From NCBI RefSeq assembly GCF_900187065.1, contig NZ_LT906483.1:558001-622000 (forward strand): a DNA stretch of 64,000 nt, given 5' to 3'. Positions 45,901 to 55,801 of this stretch are shown here, one piece after another. The notes beneath the pieces were generated by a model. The model saw only the letters and a list, made by a program, of their open reading frames with translations. It did no database searches and was not told the DNA's origin. The DNA is from Mycolicibacterium thermoresistibile. Its GTDB lineage: Bacteria > Actinomycetota > Actinomycetes > Mycobacteriales > Mycobacteriaceae. Every line of letters starts with the position of its first letter. Position 1 is the stretch's first letter. A program made the position numbers and the translations under genes.

Positions 45901-47946
45901 TCAACCGTCCGCCGGGGCGGCGCCGACGGTGCGGTGCAGGAACTCGTAGATCAGCGCCGCGCGGAACGCGGTCTGCGCATTGTCGGCGGCACCGGCATGT
46001 CCACCCTCGATGTTCTCGTAGTAGTGCACGCGGTGCCCGGCTTCCTCCAGCGCGGCGGTCATCTTGCGGGCGTGCCCGGGGTGCACCCGGTCGTCACGGG
46101 TGGACGTGGTGATCAGAATCGGCGGATACGACCGATCGGTCGAAATATTGTGATAGGGCGAGTATTCGGAGATGAACTCCCAGTCGTCGGGATTGTCGGG
46201 GTCGCCGTACTCGGCCACCCATGAGGCGCCGGCCAGCAGCAGGTGGAACCGTCGCATGTCCAGCAGTGGAACGCTGCACACCAACGCCCCGAACAACTCC
46301 GGATAGCGGGTCAACATCACGCCCATCAGCAGGCCACCGTTGCTGCCGCCCTGCGCCCCGAGCTGTTCGACGGTGGTGACGCCGCGCTCCACCAGATCCC
46401 TTGCCACCGCGGCGAAATCCTCGTACACCAGGTGGCGGTTCTCCCGCATCGCCTGGGTGTGCCAGGTCGGTCCGTACTCGCCACCGCCGCGGATGTTGGC
46501 CAACACATAGGTTCCGCCGCGGGACAACCACAGCCGACCCAGCACCCCGGAATAGCTCGGGGTGTTGGACACCTCGAAACCGCCGTATCCGCTGAGCAGA
46601 GTGGGTCCGGGGATTTTCTTATGACGCTGTCCGACAACGAAATACGGAATTCGAGTGCCGTCGTCGGAGATGGCGAAGTGCTGGCTGACCGCCAGATCGG
46701 CGGTGTCGAAGAACGAGGGTGCCCGCTTGATCTCGGTGATCTCGCCTCCGGCGCGGCCCCACAACAACCGCGACGGTGTGTCGAAACCGCTGGAGTCCAG
46801 GAAGATCTCGTCACCGAATTCATCGGCGTCCACCAGCATCGTATTGGTGTTCGGCGGGATTCCGGCGACCTGCGTCCGCTCCCAGCTGCCCGGCGTCACC
46901 ACCTCGACCCGGCTCACCACATCGACCAGGCTGATCATCACCAGTCGGTCCCGGGTCCAGGCGAAAGTCTCCAGGCTGGTGTGCGGGTCGGGCTCGAACA
47001 CCACGGCCAGATCGGCGGTGCCGGCGAGGTAATCGTCATACCGGGCGGCGAGCAGGCATCCGGCCGGATAGGTCGTCGAACCCACCGTCCACTCGCTGCG
47101 CAACCTGATCAGCAGCCAGTCCCGGTGCACCGAGACTCCGGCGTCGGTGGGGACCTTGATCTCGATCAGCTCACCGTCGCGCAACTCGAAGCGTCGCCGG
47201 TTGAAGAAGTCGATCGACCGGCCCACCACCAACCGCTCGTAACCGGGGGTCGCGTCATACCCGGCGCTGACGCTGACGTCGGTGACCTCGCCCTCGAATA
47301 TCGTCTCGGCCTCTTCGAGCGGCCGGCCGCGGCGCCACCGCTTGGCGATCCGTGGATAGCCGGACTCGGTCAGTGATCCGGGCCCGAAGTCGGTGCCCAC
47401 CAGCACGGTGTCGCGATCCTGCCAGGCGATCGTGGTCTTGGCTTCCGGAAGTTCGAAACCGTCTTTGACGAACTGCTTTGTCACCATGTCGAATTCGCGC
47501 ACGACGGTGGCGTCGGCCCCGCCGCGCGACAACTCGATCAGCGCCAGGGAGAAGTCCGGTTCGATGACGGTGGCTCCGGCCCACACCCAGTTCTCGTCGT
47601 CGGCGCGGGCGAGCTCGTCGACATCGATGAGCACCTCCCAGTCCGGTGACTCCTGCCGGTAACTGTCCAGGGTGGTGCGCCGCCACAATCCGCGCGGGTT
47701 GTCCGCGTCCCGCCAGAAGTTGTACAGGTACTCGCCCCGGCGGCGCACATACGGGATGCGGGCGTCGGTGTCGAGGACCTCGAGCGCCTCGGCACGCATC
47801 TGTTCGAAGCGGTCGCCACCGAATTCGGCGAGTGTCGGTTCGTTGTGCCGGCGCACCCACTCCAGTGCGTCGTCACCGGTGATGTCCTCGAGCCACAGGT
47901 ACGGGTCGGAATCCAGATGCTGTTCGCGTGCGCGCTCATCGTCCAC
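45901..47946 (-). CDS. Prolyl oligopeptidase family serine peptidase (S9A; Rv0457c-like)
   Basis: The 681-residue enzyme has a seven-bladed propeller N-terminal two thirds (DPYLWLEDITGD at the start) and an alpha/beta-hydrolase domain. The catalytic Ser is in GGSNGGLLMG, Asp in TSTRDDRVHPGH and His in EGGHAGA. It cleaves after proline in short peptides by family analogy. No signal peptide is seen. GTG at 47946 (MDDERAREQ) is preferred to an ATG at 48009, which would overlap the divergent gene's start. Orthologue by synteny: Rv0457c. Confidence 0.92.
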   Translation of the reverse strand: MDDERAREQHLDSDPYLWLEDITGDDALEWVRRHNEPTLAEFGGDRFEQMRAEALEVLDTDARIPYVRRRGEYLYNFWRDADNPRGLWRRTTLDSYRQESPDWEVLIDVDELARADDENWVWAGATVIEPDFSLALIELSRGGADATVVREFDMVTKQFVKDGFELPEAKTTIAWQDRDTVLVGTDFGPGSLTESGYPRIAKRWRRGRPLEEAETIFEGEVTDVSVSAGYDATPGYERLVVGRSIDFFNRRRFELRDGELIEIKVPTDAGVSVHRDWLLIRLRSEWTVGSTTYPAGCLLAARYDDYLAGTADLAVVFEPDPHTSLETFAWTRDRLVMISLVDVVSRVEVVTPGSWERTQVAGIPPNTNTMLVDADEFGDEIFLDSSGFDTPSRLLWGRAGGEITEIKRAPSFFDTADLAVSQHFAISDDGTRIPYFVVGQRHKKIPGPTLLSGYGGFEVSNTPSYSGVLGRLWLSRGGTYVLANIRGGGEYGPTWHTQAMRENRHLVYEDFAAVARDLVERGVTTVEQLGAQGGSNGGLLMGVMLTRYPELFGALVCSVPLLDMRRFHLLLAGASWVAEYGDPDNPDDWEFISEYSPYHNISTDRSYPPILITTSTRDDRVHPGHARKMTAALEEAGHRVHYYENIEGGHAGAADNAQTAFRAALIYEFLHRTVGAAPADG

Positions 47947-48007
47947 GCCACCATTGTGGCGGGCGCGCGTAATGTGACCGGTGTAACACAGTCGAGGGGA
48001 GTCGATC

Positions 48008-49531
<1,524 letters not shown>

Positions 49532-49543
49532 TGGGCCCCGACG

Positions 49544-49596
49544 GCGATTTCGGCGTGGAAACGTTCGCTCAGCGACCGCGGGCACGCCGAAATCGC
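49544..49596. repeat. Perfect 14-bp inverted repeat between ALDH and DUF779 genes
   Basis: GCGATTTCGGCGTG (49544-49557) pairs perfectly with CACGCCGAAATCGC (49583-49596) across a 25-nt loop. It could form a strong RNA hairpin after the ALDH gene. It has the look of a dispersed intergenic repeat, but only one copy is in this window. Confidence 0.8.
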
Positions 49597-49608
49597 GAGG
49601 AAAAGGAG

Positions 49609-50028
49609 GTGCCGCCGCCACGGGTGGACATCACCGGCGCCGCCGCGGAGCTGGTGCGCCGGCTGCGCGCCCGGCACGGCCCGCTGATGTTCCACCAGTC
49701 CGGCGGCTGCTGCGACGGGTCGTTACCGATGTGCTTCCCGGAGGGCGAGTTCCTCGTCGGCGACCGCGACGTGCTGCTGGGCGTCGTCGAGCAGACCCCG
49801 GTGTGGATCTCCGGGCCGCAGTTCGACGCCTGGCGGCACACCCAGCTGATCATCGACGTCGTGCCCGGCCGCGGCGCCGGATTCAGCCTGGAAGCGCCCG
49901 AAGGGGTGCGGTTCCTGACCCGCGGGCGGGCGTTCGACGAACGGGAGATCCGGCTGCTGGCCGATCGACGCGTGCTCACCGGCGCCGACTGCGCGGGTGC
50001 CGGGCGGACGCCCGGAGTCGAGCGGTGA
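49609..50028 (+). CDS. DUF779 protein (Rv0459-like)
   Basis: The product is a DUF779 domain with the Cys cluster FHQSGGCCDGSLPMC near its start and ISGPQFDAWRHTQL in the middle. DUF779 genes follow acetaldehyde-type ALDH genes in many bacteria; a metal- or redox-linked accessory role is inferred. Start is uncertain. GTG at 49609 (MPPPRVDITG) gives a product of normal domain length and leaves the 14-bp hairpin outside the gene, but sits very close to AGGAGG. ATG at 49531 overlaps the ALDH stop and would add 26 residues encoded by the hairpin; GTG at 49624 is a third option. Confidence 0.8.
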   Translation: MPPPRVDITGAAAELVRRLRARHGPLMFHQSGGCCDGSLPMCFPEGEFLVGDRDVLLGVVEQTPVWISGPQFDAWRHTQLIIDVVPGRGAGFSLEAPEGVRFLTRGRAFDEREIRLLADRRVLTGADCAGAGRTPGVER

Positions 50029-50071
50029 GCGGCCCCCGGCGCGGGTACCACGTTCGTGAGGCGGGCCGCGT

Positions 50072-50077
50072 TATCGT
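50072..50077 (+). promoter_or_regulatory. Putative -10 for leaderless Rv0460-like gene
   Basis: TATCGT, then 6 nt, then GTG at 50084. Confidence 0.4.
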
Positions 50078-50083
50078 CGACGT

Positions 50084-50362
50084 GTGATACCACTGCCACG
50101 CGCATGGGTGCTCACCGCGGCGATGCTCGTCGGCACCGCCGTCGGCATGATCGGGGCTGTCGCCGCCACCCTGCTGGTGACCGCCACCATCCGGCCCGAC
50201 ATCGTGATCGCGCTGGTGGTCGGTGTGCCCAGCGCGCTCGGCATGCTCATGATCATCAGTTCCACGCAGCGGTGGATGACCGCGCTGGGCGCCTTCATCC
50301 TGGCGATCGCGCCGGGGTGGCTCGGAGTCCTCGTGCTGATCGAGGTGGTCAACAGTGCCTGA
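50084..50362 (+). CDS. Small hydrophobic membrane protein (Rv0460-like)
   Basis: The 92-residue product is almost entirely hydrophobic with three predicted spans and short loops. No domain is recognised. GTG at 50084; the ATG at residue 14 would remove part of the first span. The stop overlaps the next start, so it is co-expressed with the following gene. Position matches Rv0460. Confidence 0.78.
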   Translation: MIPLPRAWVLTAAMLVGTAVGMIGAVAATLLVTATIRPDIVIALVVGVPSALGMLMIISSTQRWMTALGAFILAIAPGWLGVLVLIEVVNSA

Positions 50363-50906
50363 CCGACGTTCGGAAACCCTGCCCGGAGAGCCCACCGGCC
50401 AGTACACCCCGGTGTTCGACACCGGCTCCTTCACCGCCGTCCAGCCCGACGACCCGGCCCGGGTGTGGGAGGCCGACCCGGTCAAACCGTTGGCCGCGGA
50501 GTTCGAACCGGCCACCGACTCACCGCAGACCGGTGATGTGCCGATCGGTGAGCTGCCCTCCGAGCCGATTCCGGCGCCGGCGCGCCCGATGGTGGTGCCG
50601 GGGTCCTATCAGTTCCTCAAGCGGTGGGTGTTCGCGCTGGTGGTCGCCGGGGTGTGGACCGTCGCCGCCGCCGGCGGGCTGGGGCTCTACCACTGGTGGT
50701 ACGTCTCGCTGGACAAGACGCCGACCGTGGCGACGCTGTTGATCTACCTTATGGTCAGCACCGTGGCCGGGATGCTGCTCGCGATGGTGCAGACGAAACC
50801 GGTGGTGTCGGGTCTGGCGATCGCGCTGATGTCCGCGCCGTTCGCGTCGACGATGGCCGCGGCGGCCCTGCACGGCGCCTACTACTTCAATTGGCTCAAT
50901 CCCTAG
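50355..50906 (+). CDS. Conserved membrane protein (Rv0461-like)
   Basis: The 183-residue product has a cytoplasmic acidic, Pro-rich N-terminal half (about residues 1-90) and three or four membrane spans in the C-terminal half. The latter contains a conserved-looking LGLYHWWYVSLDKTPTVATLL and a final AALHGAYYFNWLNP. Function is unknown. GTG at 50355 lies inside the end of the previous gene. Position matches Rv0461. Confidence 0.8.
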   Translation: MPDRRSETLPGEPTGQYTPVFDTGSFTAVQPDDPARVWEADPVKPLAAEFEPATDSPQTGDVPIGELPSEPIPAPARPMVVPGSYQFLKRWVFALVVAGVWTVAAAGGLGLYHWWYVSLDKTPTVATLLIYLMVSTVAGMLLAMVQTKPVVSGLAIALMSAPFASTMAAAALHGAYYFNWLNP

Positions 50907-50920
50907 CGCCAACAGCCGTT

Positions 50921-50942
50921 CATCTGTTCAGATAGACAGATG
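50921..50942. promoter_or_regulatory. Palindromic operator-like dyad over the ABC operon start
   Basis: CATCTGT and ACAGATG are perfect 7-bp inverted arms separated by 8 nt, and the right arm contains the ATG (50940-50942) of the substrate-binding gene. Symmetry, size and position suggest a repressor site for a dimeric regulator; the regulator is not in the window. Confidence 0.45.
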
Positions 50943-52508
50943 AGAATCTGGGCGCTACCGGTCGCCGCGGCGGCGCTGCTGCTGATCGCCGGCTGTACGG
51001 CGGCACCCGAGCACGAGGGGCAGATCGTGCTGGCCGAGGCGCAGGAACTCGGCGGCTACAACCCGGTGAGCGGATACGGTGAGGCCGGGGTGTCGCCGCT
51101 CTACGAGGCGCTGTTCCGCCCGGAGGCCGATTCCGACGACACCGTCCCCGACCTCGTCCCTGCGCTGGCCGCCGGCGAACCAGAACAACTGGGCCCGCGG
51201 CGCTGGCGGATCCCACTCCGCACCGACGTCGTCTTCTCCGACGGCACCCCGTTCGACGCCGCCGACGTGGTGGCGACCTACACGGCGGTGCGCAACCCCG
51301 AGGTCGCCTCGGATATCGCCACCCACGTTGCCCCGGTGGCGCAGGTCCGCGCCGACGGGGAGGACGCCGTCGTCGTCGACATGCACACCGACGCCGACCC
51401 CAAGCCCTACCTGCTGGTCGGCATCGCCCCGGCGGAGCGGGTTGAGTCGAAACCGGCCGCGAACTGGAAGCTCAACACCGAACCGGTCGGCACCGGACCG
51501 TACCGGCTGGAGAGCCTGCGGCCCGATCAGGCGGTCCTGGTGGCCCGCGACGACTACTGGGGCGAGCCCGCGCAGGTCCGGCGGATCGTCTACACCCACA
51601 CCCCCGACGACAACGTCCGGGCGCAACGCATCCTCGCCGGCGAGGTGGACGGGGTCAGCCTGCCACCCAAACTCATCAGCTCCATCGACCGCGACGACAT
51701 CGACGCCATCGCCGTGCAGTCCGCGGACTGGCGCGGCGTCGCACTCCCGGCCCGCAACGCCTTCACCGCCGACCCCAGAGCCAGGCTGGCGATGAACCTC
51801 GCCGTCGACCGGGACGCGATCATCCGCGATGTGCTCGACGGCTACGGCCGGCCGGCCGGCACACCGATCGCCACCGTCTACGGCCCCGCCTACCATCCCG
51901 ACGCCCAGTTCGATCACGCACCGGAGCGGGCCGCCACCGTCCTGGACACCGCGGGCTGGCGGGTCGGACCGGACGGCATCCGGGAGAAGGACGGCGCCCG
52001 AGCCTCTTTCGAACTGCTGTACAACGCCGCGGACACGCTGCGCCGCGATCTGGCGGTCGCGTTCGCCACCGCGATGCGCCCGCTCGGGATCGACGTGCGC
52101 ACCCGCGGCACCAGCTGGGACGAGATCGAAACCCGCACCGCAGATTCGGCGATCCTGCTCGGCGGCGGCAGCACCCCGTACAGCATCGACGCCCAGGTGT
52201 ACGACACCCTGCACACCCGGGTGCCCGGCTCGTCGCCGTACGCCAACCCCGGCAACTTCACCGCACCCGGCCTCGACGAGCTGCTCGACCGGGCCCGCGA
52301 ATTACCCGGCGGGCCCGAGAAAGACGACCTGTACCGCCGGATCCAGGAGGTCTACGCGGCCGAACCGTCACACGTCTTCCTGGTCTTTCTGGATCACACC
52401 TACGGCTCGCGGGACCGGGGCTGGGATCCGGTGCAGCCGATTCTGGAACCGCACTCCCACGGCGTGACGTGGGGTCCCTGGTGGCGGATCGGCGCATGGA
52501 CACGCTGA
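50940..52508 (+). CDS. ABC substrate-binding lipoprotein, peptide/nickel type (SBP_bac_5)
   Basis: The 522-residue preprotein has a signal peptide with lipobox LIAGC (Cys 19) and an SBP_bac_5 domain. Segments are LGGYNPVSGYGEAGVSPLYEALF, the YRLESLRPDQAVLVARDDYWG loop, and NLAVDRDAIIRDVLDGYGRPA. This family binds oligopeptides, nickel chelates or opine-like metallophores. It is first in a five-gene operon with two permeases and two ATPases, the NikABCDE/OppABCDF order. Only 34 nt separate it from the preceding gene, and a palindrome covers its start codon. Confidence 0.92.
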   Translation: MRIWALPVAAAALLLIAGCTAAPEHEGQIVLAEAQELGGYNPVSGYGEAGVSPLYEALFRPEADSDDTVPDLVPALAAGEPEQLGPRRWRIPLRTDVVFSDGTPFDAADVVATYTAVRNPEVASDIATHVAPVAQVRADGEDAVVVDMHTDADPKPYLLVGIAPAERVESKPAANWKLNTEPVGTGPYRLESLRPDQAVLVARDDYWGEPAQVRRIVYTHTPDDNVRAQRILAGEVDGVSLPPKLISSIDRDDIDAIAVQSADWRGVALPARNAFTADPRARLAMNLAVDRDAIIRDVLDGYGRPAGTPIATVYGPAYHPDAQFDHAPERAATVLDTAGWRVGPDGIREKDGARASFELLYNAADTLRRDLAVAFATAMRPLGIDVRTRGTSWDEIETRTADSAILLGGGSTPYSIDAQVYDTLHTRVPGSSPYANPGNFTAPGLDELLDRARELPGGPEKDDLYRRIQEVYAAEPSHVFLVFLDHTYGSRDRGWDPVQPILEPHSHGVTWGPWWRIGAWTR

Positions 52509-53545
52509 CCGCACCGCCCCGGCCCGTCACCGCTCCGCCGCCGTCAGGAACGAGAAACCCGGGCCGTCAACGCCTTTCGGCTGCCGGCCGGTTGCTGGTG
52601 ATCCGGGCGGGAATCACCGTTCCGGTGACCGCGGCGGTCTCGCTGGCGATGTTCTGGGTGGCCGCGCTGTCACCGTTCGACCCGCTGGTGGCGCGGCTGG
52701 GCGCCAACTACCAGTTCGCCGACGAGGCGCAACGCGAGGCCATGCGGGCCGCCTACCAGACCGGGCAGCCGTGGTGGCAGGCCTGGTGGCAGTGGCTGAG
52801 CGGTGTGATGCACGGGGACCTCGGCTGGTCGAGCACCCAGGGGCGGCCGGTCACCACCGTGCTGGCCGAGCGGATGCCGTTCACCCTGGGACTCTCGGCG
52901 GCCGCGCTGATCACCGCGGCCGTCCTCGCCGTACTCGTGGGGTGTGCGGCGGGGATGCGTCGCGGCGGGTTGCTCGACCGGCTGAGCAGCACCTTGGCGG
53001 TGGTGTTCGCCGCGGTGCCGCCGTTCGTCGTCTCGCTGGCGCTGGTCGCCGGGGTGGCGGTCGGTCTGCGCTGGCTGCCGGTCTCCGGCGCCGCACCGCC
53101 GGGCGCCGAGTACACGGTGCCGGGTGTGCTCACCCATGCGGTGCTCCCGTTGACCGCGTTGACCGTCTCCCAACTGCCGTGGCTGCTGCTGACCACCCGC
53201 ACCGCGGTGGTGGAGGCGGCCGCCTCCGACGCGGTGCGCGGGGCGCGGGCCCGCGGCATCGACGGCTGGCCCTTGCTGCGCGGCCACATCGCCCCGGTGG
53301 CCGTGTTGCCGACGTTGGCGTTGCTGGGCACCCGGCTGCCGGAACTGATCGCCGGCGCGGCGGTGGTCGAGGCCGTGTTCGGCTGGCCCGGAATGGCTGC
53401 TGCCCTGGTGGACTCCGCAGCGGCACTTGACTTTCCGCTGCTCGCCGCGCTGACGGTGGGCGCGGTGCTGGCGGTGCTGATGGGTTCGGCGCTGTCGGAC
53501 GCGGCGGCGGTGCTGATCGATCCCCGGATCGAGTTGACGGCATGA
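52496..53545 (+). CDS. ABC permease, DppB/NikB type
   Basis: The 349-residue permease has a Pro-rich cytoplasmic N-terminus of about 40 residues and six spans. It has the DppB-type GDLGWSSTQGRPV segment and the EAA-loop DAVRGARARGIDGWPLLRGHI. ATG at 52496 overlaps the preceding gene by 13 nt; its TGA overlaps the next ATG. Confidence 0.92.
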   Translation: MDTLTAPPRPVTAPPPSGTRNPGRQRLSAAGRLLVIRAGITVPVTAAVSLAMFWVAALSPFDPLVARLGANYQFADEAQREAMRAAYQTGQPWWQAWWQWLSGVMHGDLGWSSTQGRPVTTVLAERMPFTLGLSAAALITAAVLAVLVGCAAGMRRGGLLDRLSSTLAVVFAAVPPFVVSLALVAGVAVGLRWLPVSGAAPPGAEYTVPGVLTHAVLPLTALTVSQLPWLLLTTRTAVVEAAASDAVRGARARGIDGWPLLRGHIAPVAVLPTLALLGTRLPELIAGAAVVEAVFGWPGMAAALVDSAAALDFPLLAALTVGAVLAVLMGSALSDAAAVLIDPRIELTA

Positions 53546-54384
53546 GCATCATCGCCCCGGACACTGCCCGCCGGTCCGATCGGGTGGCGACACACTGGCC
53601 GTGGCTCGTCATCGCCACCCTCACCGGGGCGGCGCTGATCATTCCCGCCGTCGCCGGTGAGCAGATCGCCGACTTCTCCGCGGCGTTGCGCCCGCCCAGC
53701 GCGGAACACCTCGCCGGAACCGACCATTCGGGCTACGACCTGCTGACCCGTACCGCGCAGGGGCTGCAGATCTCGCTGGTGATCGCCACGCTGTGCGCCG
53801 TCGCGGCCACGCTGCTCGGCCTGGTCATCGGGGTGGGCGCCGCGCTGATCGGCGGATGGGTGGACGCGGTGGTGATGCGGGTGGTGGACGGTGTCAACGC
53901 GCTGCCGCACCTGGTGGTGGGCATCGTCATCGCGGCCATGTGGCGCGGTGCGCCGCTGGCGATCATCGCCTCGATCGCGCTGACCCACTGGCCGGCCATC
54001 GCGCGGATCGTGCGGGCCGAACTGCTCGCCGTGGTCCGGGCCGGCTGGGTGCAGACTGCCCGACTCGCCGGCGCCTCGCACTGGTTCATCGCCCGCCGGC
54101 ACCTGCTGCCCGCGGTCACCGGACAGGCCCTGATCGCCATGGTCATGCTGCTGCCGCACGCGGTCTGGCACGAATCCACCCTGTCGTTCCTGGGGGTGGG
54201 GCTGTCGCCGGACCGGGCCAGCCTCGGCACGCTGCTCGGGCAGGCCCGCGGTGATGTGCTGACCGGGGCCTGGTGGACGCTGGCGGTGCCGGCCGGGGCG
54301 CTGATCGCCGCCGCGCTGGCGTTCGCGGCGGCCGGCACCGCGCTGCGGCGCCGCACCGAACCACCGGCCGGGAGGGTGTGGTGA
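53542..54384 (+). CDS. ABC permease, DppC/NikC type
   Basis: The 280-residue permease starts with a short cytoplasmic tail and a span. It then has the DppC marker HLAGTDHSGYDLLTRTAQG, and an EAA loop AGWVQTARLAGASHWFIARRHLLP near residue 170. Start and stop both overlap neighbours (ATGA and GTGA). Completes the membrane part of the transporter. Confidence 0.92.
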   Translation: MSIIAPDTARRSDRVATHWPWLVIATLTGAALIIPAVAGEQIADFSAALRPPSAEHLAGTDHSGYDLLTRTAQGLQISLVIATLCAVAATLLGLVIGVGAALIGGWVDAVVMRVVDGVNALPHLVVGIVIAAMWRGAPLAIIASIALTHWPAIARIVRAELLAVVRAGWVQTARLAGASHWFIARRHLLPAVTGQALIAMVMLLPHAVWHESTLSFLGVGLSPDRASLGTLLGQARGDVLTGAWWTLAVPAGALIAAALAFAAAGTALRRRTEPPAGRVW

Positions 54385-55154
54385 ACGTGCCGACGGCCGC
54401 CCGGCTGACCGACCTCACCGTCGACATCGCCACCCGTCCGGGGCGCCGCGCACCGGTGGTGCGCACCCTGACCGGGGTGGACCTGCGGGTGCGGGCCGGA
54501 GAGGTGACCGCGCTGATCGGCGAGTCCGGCTGCGGGAAGTCGCTGGTCGCCGCGGCCCTGTGCGGGCTGCTACCGCCCGGATCGCGGGTCACCGGGCGGA
54601 TCACGATCGCCGGCGCCGACATCGCCCACCACGACGAAAAGCGGTGGCGGCGGCTGCGGGGCCGGCACATCGGTCTGGTGCCGCAGTCCGCCGCGACGTC
54701 GTTCACCCCGGTGCGCCCGGTGGGTGATCAGCTGGCCGAGGTGTGTCACCGCCTGCGCGCCGACCGCACCCCGATCCAGCTGTTGGCGACGGTCGGCCTC
54801 ACCGCCGACGTGGCGGCCCGCTACCCGCACGAACTGTCCGGCGGGATGGCGCAGCGGGTCGCGATCGCCGCCGCGCTCGCCGGTCGGCCCGGACTGCTGC
54901 TGGCCGACGAGCCCACCACCGGGCTGGACCCCGACAACGCGGCGATGGTGTGGCGGCTGCTCGGTGAGGCCGCCGCCGAGGGCGCCGGGGTGCTGGTGAT
55001 CACCCATGATCTGCCGGCCCTGATGCGGGCGCAGGTATGCGCGGAGGTGGCGTTGATGCGGGCCGGCACCGTCGTCGCGCAGGAGCCACTCGACGTGATG
55101 TCCACCCGCACCGACGGGTACGTCGGCCGGTTCTTCAGCCCGGCGGTGCTGTGA
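54381..55154 (+). CDS. ABC ATPase, NikD/DppD type
   Basis: The 257-residue ATPase has Walker A GESGCGKS, Q-loop LVPQSAATSFTP, signature LSGGMAQRV and Walker B LLADEPTTGLD, followed by the switch His in VITHDL. It lacks the long oligopeptide-transporter C-terminal extension with Cys residues found in OppD, and is close to NikD in size. GTG at 54381 overlaps the permease stop. Confidence 0.92.
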   Translation: MNVPTAARLTDLTVDIATRPGRRAPVVRTLTGVDLRVRAGEVTALIGESGCGKSLVAAALCGLLPPGSRVTGRITIAGADIAHHDEKRWRRLRGRHIGLVPQSAATSFTPVRPVGDQLAEVCHRLRADRTPIQLLATVGLTADVAARYPHELSGGMAQRVAIAAALAGRPGLLLADEPTTGLDPDNAAMVWRLLGEAAAEGAGVLVITHDLPALMRAQVCAEVALMRAGTVVAQEPLDVMSTRTDGYVGRFFSPAVL

Positions 55155-55756
55155 CCGTGCACGACCTGGCCGCGGACAACCTGACGGTGACGTTCGACGG
55201 CCACCGGGTGCTCGACGACATCAGCGTCACCGTGCGCACCGGCGAGGTGCTGGGCATCACCGGTCCGTCCGGCTGCGGCAAGACCACGCTGCTGCGGGTG
55301 CTGGCCGGCCTGCACCGACCGGACACCGGCACCGTGCGATACGACGGGGCGCCGGTACCCGCGCCCGGATCGGTCGCGCTGCTGGCCCAGCATCCGCGGC
55401 TGGTGTGCAATCCGCGCTGGACGTTGCGCCGGATCATCGCCGAACCCGCCGCCATCCGCGGGGAGCGGATCGATCCCGCCGCCGTCGCCGCCCGGGTCGG
55501 GTTGACCCCCGACCTGCTGGACCGGAACCCGGCGCAGGTCAGCGACGGTCAGCTGCAGCGCGCCTGCCTGGCGCGCATCCTGGTGCAGCAACCGGTCTTC
55601 CTGCTGTGCGACGAGCCGACCGCGATGCTGGACCCGATCGCCACCACCGACATCGTCGCGCTGCTCGACGAGCTGGCCGAACACACCGCGCTGGCGGTGG
55701 TCAGCCACGACGACACGGTGCTCGCCGGGCTCAGCCGGCACCTGATGTCGCTGTAG
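55151..55756 (+). CDS. ABC ATPase, NikE/DppF type, short form
   Basis: The 201-residue ATPase is the last gene of the operon. It has Walker A GPSGCGKTT, a degenerate signature VSDGQLQRA (Asp replacing the first Gly) and Walker B LLCDEPTAMLD, with the switch His in VVSHDD. It is much shorter than NikE or OppF (about 260-330), ending right after the nucleotide-binding core. No frameshift or leftover reading frame is seen downstream, so this looks like its natural size. GTG at 55151 overlaps the preceding stop. Confidence 0.9.
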   Translation: MTVHDLAADNLTVTFDGHRVLDDISVTVRTGEVLGITGPSGCGKTTLLRVLAGLHRPDTGTVRYDGAPVPAPGSVALLAQHPRLVCNPRWTLRRIIAEPAAIRGERIDPAAVAARVGLTPDLLDRNPAQVSDGQLQRACLARILVQQPVFLLCDEPTAMLDPIATTDIVALLDELAEHTALAVVSHDDTVLAGLSRHLMSL

Positions 55757-55788
55757 ATACTCCATGCTCGAACGGCGGGGTCAGCCGT

Positions 55789-55794
55789 TAGGGT
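55789..55794 (+). promoter_or_regulatory. Putative -10 for leaderless lpdC
   Basis: TAGGGT, then 7 nt (GGAGGCC), then GTG at 55802. A GGAGG lies between them but only 2 nt from the start, too close to act as a normal ribosome-binding site. Confidence 0.4.
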
Positions 55795-55801
55795 GGAGGC
55801 C

